Shown: piece by piece, positions 1-6,000 of the stretch
Numbering within the stretch: position 1 is the first letter of the stretch
Layout: the number at the start of each line of letters is the position of its first letter
Assembly (NCBI GenBank): GCA_030430125.1
Contig: JAUIGA010000095.1
Coordinates: forward strand, 1 to 9,959
Length of the DNA stretch: 9,959 nt
Direction: 5' to 3'
From: Chloroflexia bacterium
GTDB taxonomy: Bacteria > Chloroflexota > Chloroflexia > Thermomicrobiales > UBA6265
Position numbers and translations under genes: made by a program
The notes under the pieces: generated by a model
The model's database searches: none
Told to the model about the DNA's origin: nothing
The model's input: only the letters and a program-made list of their open reading frames with translations

Positions 1-519
1 GCCGATAGTCGGTCGTCGGGACACCGGCTCGATAAGACCCCGCGCGTGCAATGTCGCGATGACACCCGAACAATCCACGCCGCGCACAGCTTCAATCTCG
101 CTTCGGGTCACCGGTTGCCGATAGGCCACGATCGCCACGGTCTCCATCGCAGCAGAGGAGATCCTCGCTTCCCGATCCAGACCGAGGAATCGGCGGACAT
201 ACCGTGCGATCCCCGGAGCGGTGCCGAGCGACACGCGATCCCCATGACGCTGGACGACGATCCCTCGTTCGCCTCCAGTTGCCTGCAGATGTGCCAACCC
301 TCGCTCGACCTCGCCGGGTTCGAGCTCGGCGCCGGCGGCAAGCTCGGTGACGGTTGGGGGCTCTGTCGCGACGAAGAGCATAGCTTCGACGATAGCCCCG
401 ATCTGCTGCTCGGAGAGGCGATGGCCCGGTTCCGCGCCCGGGATGACGAGTTGGGAAATATCGATGACCACATCGTCGCTTACCGGTCCGTGGCCGTTAC
501 TCGACATCGATTCGCTCAT
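1..519 (-). CDS. scpB: ScpB, segregation and condensation protein B (3' end outside window)
   Basis: ScpB is the winged-helix kleisin-binding subunit of the SMC-ScpAB condensin, which compacts and segregates the chromosome. The reading frame runs open from the ATG at 519 to the window edge, giving 173 residues and no stop. Two winged-helix parts are visible. The first is about residues 36-105 (LSEQQIGAIVEAMLFV). The second starts near 120 with the family hallmark SSAAMETVAIVAYRQPVTRS, then EIEAVRGVDCSGVIATL and GLIEPVSRR. ScpB proteins are usually about 180-220 residues, so only the tail is missing. The ATG at 519 is chosen because GGGAG (CTCCC at 526-530 on the plus strand) lies 6 nt upstream; a second in-frame ATG at 507 is less well placed. 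The start lies 23 nt inside the end of scpA, which suggests translational coupling of the two partners. Confidence 0.93.
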   Translation of the reverse strand, partial: MSESMSSNGHGPVSDDVVIDISQLVIPGAEPGHRLSEQQIGAIVEAMLFVATEPPTVTELAAGAELEPGEVERGLAHLQATGGERGIVVQRHGDRVSLGTAPGIARYVRRFLGLDREARISSAAMETVAIVAYRQPVTRSEIEAVRGVDCSGVIATLHARGLIEPVSRRPTIG

Positions 520-1285
520 GTATGTCTCCCGCGGCGTTCGCGCTGCCGGTGCGCTCCAGCCTGATGTCGTCGAAGAGATTGGATTGGGATGCGGCGACGA
601 CGTTTCTGCGTACTAGCACGAGCGTGCCGAGGAAGGCAGTTGCCACTTCCGTGCGCGAAACGTACGACGCCACCACATCAGAGAAGTGTACCGACCGTCG
701 CACCCTGGTCAGGTCCAGGATGCGGTCAACCGTGTCTCGCAGGCTCACGATTCTGCGCGCCGGGATAACTCGCGCGGGTTTGGGCACGATGGTGAGCCGG
801 CGGCGCAGCGCGCTGACGAGCGAGGATGCGGGGTAGTGCGCGAGACGCTCGCTGGAGCGACGCAGCTCCGGATCGACCGGTATCGTGTCCGGTCGACCCC
901 ACGACCGCAGGTCCATCTCGACCCGCTTGCCGAGAAATGCGCTGGCATCCTTCGCTCGACGGTATTCGAGAAGCTGCTGGGTGAGATCCGATGGCTCGTC
1001 ATCATCCGTCGGCGTCGCCGGCCTGGGCAGCAGTGACCGGCTCTTCAGGACTGCGAGTCGCGTGCCGACCGCTGCGAACGACGCGATGACTGACGGTGGA
1101 GCTTCGGACAGCCCGTCGACAAACGCGAGAAATTGCGACGTTACCGCCACCAGCGACACGTCGGTGATCTCGAGATGGTTGCGCTCGATCAGCCGAAGGA
1201 GGACATCGAGCGGACCTTCATACCCAGGCAAGCGCAGCTGATAGTTGACCAGGTGTGTCTGCGGTTGTTCGGCGAAGGTGCTCAT
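497..1285 (-). CDS. scpA: ScpA, segregation and condensation protein A (kleisin)
   Basis: ScpA is the kleisin that bridges the SMC heads and binds ScpB in the bacterial condensin complex. The 262-residue length is normal for the family. The N-terminal SMC-binding region carries YQLRLPGYEGPLDVLLRLIE (about 15-34). The conserved helix AVGTRLAVLKSRSLLP (72-87) matches the family's A..L..IKSR.LLP pattern. The C-terminal winged helix shows RTEVATAFLGTLVLVRR (211-227) and ends near FDDIRLER (238-245). Homology begins around residue 14, so the ATG at 1285 leaves a short N-terminal tail. The ribosome binding site is poor (GGAA or a more distant AGGA), so translation may depend on coupling to the HD gene that stops 25 nt upstream. 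The gene overlaps scpB by 23 nt. Confidence 0.95.
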   Translation of the reverse strand: MSTFAEQPQTHLVNYQLRLPGYEGPLDVLLRLIERNHLEITDVSLVAVTSQFLAFVDGLSEAPPSVIASFAAVGTRLAVLKSRSLLPRPATPTDDDEPSDLTQQLLEYRRAKDASAFLGKRVEMDLRSWGRPDTIPVDPELRRSSERLAHYPASSLVSALRRRLTIVPKPARVIPARRIVSLRDTVDRILDLTRVRRSVHFSDVVASYVSRTEVATAFLGTLVLVRRNVVAASQSNLFDDIRLERTGSANAAGDIHERIDVE

Positions 1286-1310
1286 GGAAGTTCCATCCTG
1301 GGATCCGATA

Positions 1311-1844
1311 TCAATGCCTGCGATCGGCGGCCCGAAGCAGGATCAGCGACGGCTCCGGCAGTGCGTGTTCGTGATGCCGAACCAACCACACCACCCGCGA
1401 AGGCATGCCGTGTCGCTCCAGGAGCCGCGCGCCAGCTTCGGCATGATACTCCAGCAAGTGTAGACCCCGCAGACCCGGAAGCGAACGGGTGCTCGCGCTG
1501 ATAATCCCGTAGATCCGCGGCGCGATCGGGCGAACGAGCACATGAATGACCCGGTCGAACATCGTCACTCGTCCGGCCTTGCCGATGTCGTGCAGCAGCC
1601 CCGCCGAGACAAGCGCACCGTCGGCGCCGGAATCCTCCAGGTCGACGGCCACTGCCAGCAGGTGATGCTGATCGTACGGTGACAGGCGCATCCACTGCGC
1701 GACGACAGGATCGGGCAGGCCGTCTCGGAATCGATCTGGAAGTTCCGTCGGCCTGCGCCGGCTCCGCAAGGCGTCAAGTCCCTGGCGAATGCGTGCACGC
1801 GGCGCGAGGATCGACCCGAGACCGGGTTGATCAGATGAGACCAC
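1311..1844 (-). CDS. HD-domain metal-dependent phosphohydrolase family protein
   Basis: This is a 177-residue protein with one HD domain, a fold that uses metal ions to hydrolyse phosphate esters such as nucleotides. Candidate metal ligands follow the family order: H60/H61 in YDQHHLLAV, the HD pair H85-D86 in LLHDIGKAG, later histidines in LEYHAEAGARLLERHG (H134) and VRHHEH (157-160), and a terminal aspartate D174 in LLRAAD. The domain therefore looks intact and probably active. The substrate cannot be told from sequence. No membrane segment or signal peptide is seen. The start is a GTG at 1844 that overlaps the end of the M50 protease gene by 14 nt, with no clear ribosome binding site, so coupled translation is likely. 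It sits 25 nt before scpA, but no mechanistic link to condensin is shown. Confidence 0.85.
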   Translation of the reverse strand: MVSSDQPGLGSILAPRARIRQGLDALRSRRRPTELPDRFRDGLPDPVVAQWMRLSPYDQHHLLAVAVDLEDSGADGALVSAGLLHDIGKAGRVTMFDRVIHVLVRPIAPRIYGIISASTRSLPGLRGLHLLEYHAEAGARLLERHGMPSRVVWLVRHHEHALPEPSLILLRAADRRH

Positions 1845-2496
1845 GATAGAGCAGGTTGGTCAGGGTGTCCCGGAGCGGGTAAGCGATACTCTCGAAGATG
1901 GATCCGCCGAGTCTGCCACCGAGAAACACCAGCAGGATCAGGATTGGGAAACCGTATCGCGCCAGCGGGGCAAGGATCGGCGTCCAGAAGTCCGGCAGGA
2001 TACCGTTGAGGATGTTGAATCCGTCCAACGGCGGAATCGGGATCAGGTTGAACGATGCCAGCAGGGCATTGATGAGAACAAACCAGTTGAGGAACTCACC
2101 GAGCTGACCGAGATCGATACCATTTCTCACCGCGTACTGAATGGGAATCACGGCAATCGCGGCCTGTGCGATGTTGGACAGCGGACCAGCGGCCGCGACA
2201 ATCGCCATCCCCTGCCCGCGGCGTTCTCGCGGAAGTTTCGTCATGCGCCAGGGCACGACCGGAACTGGTTTGCCCCACCCGATGAAGGGGAAGCCGACCG
2301 CGATCATGACCATGCCAAAGAACCCGAATGGCTCGAAGTGAGACACCGGGTTCAGCGTGACGCGGCCCTGGTCGCGCGCGGTGGTGTCGCCCAGTTTCAG
2401 GGCGACCCACGCGTGCATGAACTCGTGAATTGATGTCGCGATGATGAATGCGACGAGGATGGCGAGGATGTCATCCAGCGGCCGAAGGTCGAACAT
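1831..2496 (-). CDS. Site-2 protease family (peptidase M50) membrane metalloprotease
   Basis: This is a 221-residue intramembrane zinc protease of the short S2P/M50 type without an added PDZ or CBS domain. The zinc-binding HEXXH motif is HEFMH (H24, E25, H28) within the first membrane segment (about 10-34). The third ligand is D158 in the conserved NLIPIPPLDG. Other family marks are GWGKPVPV (73-80) and the AAGPLSNI stretch (102-109). Further hydrophobic segments lie near 57-73, 97-120, 136-153 and 182-200. Members of the broader family cut membrane-bound regulators, but the substrate here is unknown. The ATG at 2496 shares one base with the oppF stop (TAATG), and the end overlaps the HD gene by 14 nt, so the gene is embedded in the operon. 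M50 genes are often found close to scpAB in bacterial genomes, which fits this neighbourhood. Confidence 0.92.
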   Translation of the reverse strand: MFDLRPLDDILAILVAFIIATSIHEFMHAWVALKLGDTTARDQGRVTLNPVSHFEPFGFFGMVMIAVGFPFIGWGKPVPVVPWRMTKLPRERRGQGMAIVAAAGPLSNIAQAAIAVIPIQYAVRNGIDLGQLGEFLNWFVLINALLASFNLIPIPPLDGFNILNGILPDFWTPILAPLARYGFPILILLVFLGGRLGGSIFESIAYPLRDTLTNLLYRGLI

Positions 2497-3581
2497 TACC
2501 CGGCAGTAGTTGCCATGGCCTCAGTCTTCTGGTCCTCCGGGATCGACCCTGGATAGAGGTGGCATGCCACGAAGTGCCCGTTCCCCTGATCGGAGAACAC
2601 CGGATCGATCTTCGGGCAGACGTCCGGCATCATGTACGGGCATCGGGTGTGGAAATGACATCCGGACGGCGGGTTGATCGGCGACGGCACGTCACCGGTC
2701 AGGATGATCCGCTCGCGACGACGCTCGATGACCGGGTCCGGAATCGGCACCGCCGAGAGGAGCGCCTTTGTGTACGGGTGCAGCGGGTCGTCGTAGAGGG
2801 CATTGCGGTCCGCCAGCTCGACAATTTTGCCGAGGTACATCACGGCCACGCGGTCCGAGATGTGGCGAACGACCGAGAGGTCGTGGGCGATGAAGAGGTA
2901 GGTCAGGCCGAACTGGTCCTGAAGATCCTCCATCAGGTTAACGATCTGCGCCTGAATGGAGACGTCCAGCGCCGAGACCGGCTCGTCGGCAACGATGAAG
3001 TCCGGATTGGCCGCGAGCGCGCGGGCGATACCGATTCTCTGTCGCTGGCCACCGGAGAACTCGTGCGGGTAGCGGTTGGCGAAGTAGGGGTTGAGACCGA
3101 CCGTCTGCAGGAGCTCCTGCACGCGCTCGGTGCGTTCCTTCTTCGGCACCAGCTTGTGAATCTGCATCGGCTCGGACACGATGTTGCCGACCGTCATGCG
3201 CGGATTCAGCGACGCATACGGGTCCTGGAAGATCATCTGCAGGTGGCGGCGCATTCGGCGCATTTCACCGCTGTCGAGCTTCGTCAGGTCCTTGCCGTTG
3301 AAGTTCACCTCGCCAGCGGTGGGCTTGTAGAGCTGTAGGATGGCGCGACCAGTGGTCGACTTGCCACACCCCGACTCACCGACGAGGCCGAGCGTTTCGC
3401 CACGCTTGACGCTGAACGACACGCCGTCCACAGCCTGCACCGCGCCGACCTTGCGCTGGAAGATGATGCCCTGGGTCAGCGGGAAATGCATGACCAGGTC
3501 GTTGACTTCGAGGAGTGGTTCCCCGTCGGGACGAGGACCAGCCGAGGGGGTATTCTGCTGTTCAGCCGCAACCGCTGACAT
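2496..3581 (-). CDS. oppF: Oligopeptide/dipeptide ABC transporter ATPase, OppF/DppF-like
   Basis: This is the cytoplasmic ATPase of a peptide (or related nickel/oligosaccharide) importer, normally paired with OppD under two permeases. Numbered from the ATG at 3581 it has 361 residues. Walker A is GESGCGKST (68-76), the Q-loop is in MIFQDPYASLNP (116-127), the signature is FSGGQRQR (175-182), Walker B is IVADEP (196-201), and the switch histidine is H233 in IAHDLS. All catalytic parts are intact. The C-terminal oligopeptide extension has four cysteines (C308, C314, C322, C340), a pattern tied to an iron-sulfur site in this subfamily. A longer GTG start at 3620 is possible but would lie in the intercistronic hairpin; the ATG at 3581 has GGAGG 7 nt upstream. 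The exact substrate is unknown because no binding protein or permease is nearby. Confidence 0.93.
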   Translation of the reverse strand: MSAVAAEQQNTPSAGPRPDGEPLLEVNDLVMHFPLTQGIIFQRKVGAVQAVDGVSFSVKRGETLGLVGESGCGKSTTGRAILQLYKPTAGEVNFNGKDLTKLDSGEMRRMRRHLQMIFQDPYASLNPRMTVGNIVSEPMQIHKLVPKKERTERVQELLQTVGLNPYFANRYPHEFSGGQRQRIGIARALAANPDFIVADEPVSALDVSIQAQIVNLMEDLQDQFGLTYLFIAHDLSVVRHISDRVAVMYLGKIVELADRNALYDDPLHPYTKALLSAVPIPDPVIERRRERIILTGDVPSPINPPSGCHFHTRCPYMMPDVCPKIDPVFSDQGNGHFVACHLYPGSIPEDQKTEAMATTAG

Positions 3582-3588
3582 GAGGGTT

Positions 3589-3593
3589 CCTCC
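3589..3593 (-). promoter_or_regulatory. Ribosome binding site deciding the oppF start
   Basis: The minus strand reads GGAGGAACCCTCATG, placing a full GGAGG 7 nt before the ATG at 3581. This is why that ATG is preferred over the in-frame GTG at 3620. Confidence 0.8.
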
Positions 3594-3603
3594 GGAGATG
3601 CTT

Positions 3604-3631
3604 GAGCCGCGTGTCTCCACGCAGGGAGCTC
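3604..3631 (-). promoter_or_regulatory. Intercistronic hairpin with GAGA tetraloop between oppD and oppF
   Basis: On the minus-strand transcript GAGC, a 4-nt bulge UCCC, then UGCGUG, the loop GAGA, CACGCG and GCUC form a nearly continuous stem. Inner pairing is 6 bp (one U-G wobble) and outer pairing is 4 bp. The loop is of the stable GNRA class. It starts one base after the oppD stop (3633-3635) and ends 10 bases before the oppF ribosome binding site. There is no U-run, so it is not a classical terminator. It may stabilise the upstream message or set the ratio of the two subunits; that role is inferred. Confidence 0.6.
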
Positions 3632-3632
3632 G

Positions 3633-4793
3633 CTACGCGTTGTCCGTTTCGGGTTTCCCGAGGCCTTCCTGCTGGGCAACGAGCTCGGTCTCGATCTCCG
3701 CCGCGGTGTCCGACGGCGGTGTGTGGCCATGCTTGCGCGCGATCTCGTCCGGATCGTCGGCCTTGGATACCTCTTCCCAGAACCAGCAGGCCGCGTAGTG
3801 ACCAGGGTTGACTTCGAGCAACGGCGGGTTCTTCTGCTCGCACTTCTCGCGCGCGTAATTGCAACGCGGCGTGAATGGGCACATATCCGGGAGATCGATC
3901 AGGTCGGGCGGAAGTCCCCGGATCGGGCGGAGTTTTTCGCGACGCGCGGAGTCCAGCCGGGGGATCGACTGCATCAGGCCCACCGTATAGGGGTGGCGAG
4001 GGTTGCCGAAGATCTCTTCCGTCTCGGCCGTTTCGACGATGTGGCCGGCGTACATCACCTGCACGCGATCGGCCATGCCGGCGACGACGCCCATGGAGTG
4101 GGTGATCATCATCACGCCGGTGCCGGTTTCGGCCTGGAGCTGGCGCATGAGGTCGAGAATCTGCGCCTGGATCGTCACGTCGAGCGCCGTGGTGGGCTCG
4201 TCGGCGATCAGGAGCTTCGGGTTGCATGACAGCGCCATCGCGATCATCACGCGCTGGCGCATACCGCCGGAGAATTGGTGGGGATACTGGTCCACACGTT
4301 CCTCGGCGTTGGGGATACCGACCATCTTCAGGAGCTCGATCGCCCGGTTGCGCGCCTGACCCTTGTTCATCCCCATGTGGAGCTGCAGGGCTTCGCTGAT
4401 CTGCCGGTTGATGGTGAGCACCGGATTGAGCGAGGTCATCGGGTCCTGGAAGATCATCGCGATGTCGTTGCCGCGAATCGACCGGACCTGTTCCTCATTC
4501 ATCTTCAGGACATCGCTGCCGTTGAAAACAATCTCACCATTGACGATCTTGCCCGGCGGGTTCGGAATCAACCGCATGATCGACAGGCCGGTCATGCTCT
4601 TTCCGGAGCCGGATTCGCCCACGACGCCAAGCGTTTCACCCGGCATCACGTAGAACGAGACATCGTCAACAGCCTTGACTACGCCGTCCTGCGTGAAGAA
4701 CTGGGTCTTCAGGTTCTTGACCTCGAGCAGTGGCTGTCCCGGGGTGGCGTCGCCATCCCTGCCAGACGTGCGTTGTTGCGGCTGTATTGCCAT
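3633..4793 (-). CDS. oppD: Oligopeptide/dipeptide ABC transporter ATPase, OppD/DppD-like
   Basis: This is the second cytoplasmic ATPase of a peptide-type importer, 386 residues. Walker A is GESGSGKSM (59-67), the Q-loop is in MIFQDPMTSLNP (113-124), the signature is FSGGMRQR (174-181), with M where OppF has Q as is usual for OppD, and Walker B is LLIADEP (194-200). The switch histidine is H232 in ITHSMG, where most relatives have THD; the histidine itself is kept. The C-terminal extension has C305, C311, C318 and C336, spaced like the cysteines in the OppF partner. A charged tail of about 45 residues follows. The ATG at 4793 has GAGGAG 5 nt upstream. The stop is 51 bases before oppF. No permease or substrate-binding gene is present in the window, so the substrate is not determined. 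Confidence 0.93.
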   Translation of the reverse strand: MAIQPQQRTSGRDGDATPGQPLLEVKNLKTQFFTQDGVVKAVDDVSFYVMPGETLGVVGESGSGKSMTGLSIMRLIPNPPGKIVNGEIVFNGSDVLKMNEEQVRSIRGNDIAMIFQDPMTSLNPVLTINRQISEALQLHMGMNKGQARNRAIELLKMVGIPNAEERVDQYPHQFSGGMRQRVMIAMALSCNPKLLIADEPTTALDVTIQAQILDLMRQLQAETGTGVMMITHSMGVVAGMADRVQVMYAGHIVETAETEEIFGNPRHPYTVGLMQSIPRLDSARREKLRPIRGLPPDLIDLPDMCPFTPRCNYAREKCEQKNPPLLEVNPGHYAACWFWEEVSKADDPDEIARKHGHTPPSDTAAEIETELVAQQEGLGKPETDNA

Positions 4794-4900
4794 CCTGACT
4801 CCTCTCGCCGTGCAGCTGACCGCGAACCATGCGAATACACAAGGATTGTTGTTTCCACCACCTTACCAGAATCCACGCCACAGCAAAGGGCCTGTCGACA

Positions 4901-4983
4901 CGCAACCGAAAGTTCCATTCGAGACGTCCAACGGGCTACCCATGCCCTTCGCTCGCTCGGTTGAACTTTCGCGCTTCGTTGCG
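4901..4983 (-). promoter_or_regulatory. Candidate structured leader RNA upstream of oppD
   Basis: On the plus strand, CGCAACCGAAAGTTC (4901-4915) is matched by GAACTTTCG (4963-4971) and, after a 6-base bulge (4972-4977), by GTTGCG (4978-4983). Together that is 15 perfect base pairs in two blocks closing a 47-nt interior. The interior contains a smaller hairpin, GGGC (4933-4936) with GCCC (4944-4947), and CGAG (4920-4923), which can pair with either CTCG at 4952-4955 or CTCG at 4956-4959. In the minus-strand transcript the element lies about 33 nt after the predicted start of transcription and 107 nt before the oppD ATG. No U-run follows, so it is not a simple terminator. I do not recognise it as a known riboswitch or T-box; a DNA-level repeat is an alternative reading. 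Confidence 0.5.
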
Positions 4984-5013
4984 CCCACCAGCCCCTGATT
5001 TGGCGAGGTTTAC

Positions 5014-5031
5014 TGGTATGGGACGATACCA
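5014..5031. promoter_or_regulatory. Palindromic candidate operator upstream of oppD
   Basis: TGGTAT (5014-5019), six bases, then ATACCA (5026-5031) form a perfect 6-bp inverted repeat. It covers the predicted -10 box of the oppD promoter, the usual place for a repressor to block transcription. The regulator is unknown. Confidence 0.45.
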
Positions 5032-5051
5032 CGTTGAATCGACCGAGGCAA
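5023..5051 (-). promoter_or_regulatory. Predicted sigma70-type promoter for oppD-oppF and genes downstream
   Basis: On the minus strand TTGCCT (5046-5051) and TATCGT (5023-5028) are 17 bases apart, each matching 4 of 6 consensus bases. A TG one base before the -10 makes it an extended -10 promoter. Transcription would start near 5016, giving a leader of about 220 nt before the oppD ATG. This lies in the 288-bp gap after the aldolase gene, the longest non-coding stretch of the window. No intrinsic terminator was seen after the aldolase, so read-through is also possible. Confidence 0.45.
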
Positions 5052-5081
5052 CGTGCTTGTCGCCAGTTTGCGCCGGTCGAA

Positions 5082-5858
5082 TCACGACTCGCGGTCGGGG
5101 AAGGTGCCCCGAACCATCGCCGATGCCGCTTGCAGGTACAACCCCGGCGCGTTGGCGACCACCATGTCGAACCCGCGGTCGAAGGCGGCCAGTGCGGCTT
5201 CAGGCGAGAACGCGGTGGTGCCCGTGCGCACGCCCGCTGCCTTGGCGATCGCGACTGCCTGATCGGCAACCTCGGTCACTTCGGCCCGACCGGGCTCACC
5301 GGGGAAGCCCATCGACTGCGCCAGGTCGTTTGGACCGACAAACAGCACATCCAGCTCCGGCGTGCGGACAATGTGTTCCAGTTCGTCGAGGGCATCCACA
5401 TGCTCGAATTGCACGAGGGTGAGCATTTCGTCGTTGAGCAGGGGTGCCGCGACATTCGCCGGCTCGGCAACACCGAACCCGAACGCGCGCCCGCCGGCGA
5501 GTCCGCGTGTGCCGCGAGGCACGAACTTGGTGGCGGCGACGGCGGTTTCTGCCTGATCTGCCGTGTTGATCTGCGGCGCCATCACCCCCTGAATCCCGAG
5601 ATCCAGGAACTTGAGCACTTCCTGCTTGTCGCGGTTGCCCACACGGGCTATTGCAGTGATACCGGCCGCCTCTGCGGCGAGGATCATGGTGTAGGCCGTT
5701 TCGGGGCCAATCGGGCCGTGCTCGTTGTCGATCAGGACGAAGTCGAACCCTGCCGCCGCGGAAAGCTCCACCAGCAGCGGGGATGGCGGCGGCATGAACA
5801 CGCCGATCACGCGTTCGTTCCGATAGAGTTTGCGCTTCAGCGCGTTCGGTCTGACCAT
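5082..5858 (-). CDS. HpcH/HpaI aldolase/citrate lyase family protein (2-oxo acid aldolase type)
   Basis: This 258-residue TIM-barrel protein belongs to the class II pyruvate-aldolase family, which cleaves 2-keto-3-deoxy or 4-hydroxy-2-oxo acids to pyruvate plus an aldehyde using a divalent metal. The active-site residues known from HpaI are present: the general-base H47 in LIDNEHGP, R72 in IARVGN, metal ligand E152 in VQFEH, and metal ligand D178 in LFVGPNDLAQSMG. The glycine-rich PRGTRGLAGGRAF (114-126) also fits. The exact substrate (HpaI, rhamnonate, or other sugar-acid type) cannot be chosen from the sequence. The ATG at 5858 has GGAGG 6 nt upstream. It is divergent from dprA, and 288 bp separate its stop from the oppD start. 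No other catabolic gene is nearby to name the pathway. Confidence 0.9.
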   Translation of the reverse strand: MVRPNALKRKLYRNERVIGVFMPPPSPLLVELSAAAGFDFVLIDNEHGPIGPETAYTMILAAEAAGITAIARVGNRDKQEVLKFLDLGIQGVMAPQINTADQAETAVAATKFVPRGTRGLAGGRAFGFGVAEPANVAAPLLNDEMLTLVQFEHVDALDELEHIVRTPELDVLFVGPNDLAQSMGFPGEPGRAEVTEVADQAVAIAKAAGVRTGTTAFSPEAALAAFDRGFDMVVANAPGLYLQAASAMVRGTFPDRES

Positions 5859-5921
5859 ATGGGCCCTCCTTCATTCTTTGCGTGGTCCGGCCGGTGGGCC
5901 AGGCAGTACATCGCGTCTGCG

Positions 5922-5937
5922 TGGCATGATGATGCCA
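5922..5937. promoter_or_regulatory. Palindromic candidate operator in the aldolase-dprA divergent region
   Basis: TGGCAT-GATG-ATGCCA is a perfect 6-bp inverted repeat with a 4-base centre. It overlaps the predicted -10 box of the aldolase promoter and lies 63 bp before the dprA start, so it could affect either gene. Its half-site TGGCAT differs by one base from the TGGTAT of the palindrome upstream of oppD. Confidence 0.45.
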
Positions 5938-5954
5938 ACGGGAAAATGTGTAAA
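5926..5954 (-). promoter_or_regulatory. Predicted promoter of the aldolase gene
   Basis: On the minus strand TTTACA (5949-5954, 5 of 6 consensus bases) and CATCAT (5926-5931, 4 of 6) are separated by 17 bases. Transcription would begin about 60 bases before the aldolase ATG. No equally good plus-strand promoter for dprA was found in the 142-bp divergent gap. Confidence 0.45.
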
Positions 5955-6000
5955 TGCCGCCACCGGAATTGCGGTGATGACGTCCACTGGAGAGCCGCCA

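Noticed and set aside
1282..1695. 137-codon minus-strand frame within the HD gene
   Set aside because: The overlapping frame has the full HD motif set; this one is arginine- and glycine-rich shadow.
2448..3338. 296-codon plus-strand frame opposite oppF
   Set aside because: The reverse strand carries a complete ABC ATPase with Walker A, signature and Walker B; the plus-strand product has only low-complexity charged sequence.
3582..3620. Longer OppF starting at the GTG at 3620
   Set aside because: The extra 13 residues are not conserved-looking, the codon lies in a hairpin, and the ATG at 3581 has an ideal ribosome binding site.
4901..4983. Reading the long inverted repeat as the aldolase terminator
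   Set aside because: It lies about 100 bases beyond the aldolase stop, has a large 47-nt interior and no U-run after the 3' arm.
5830..6000. Longer DprA from upstream in-frame ATGs
   Set aside because: The extension overlaps the aldolase start and promoter region, has no domain similarity, and the 6001 ATG has a better ribosome binding site.
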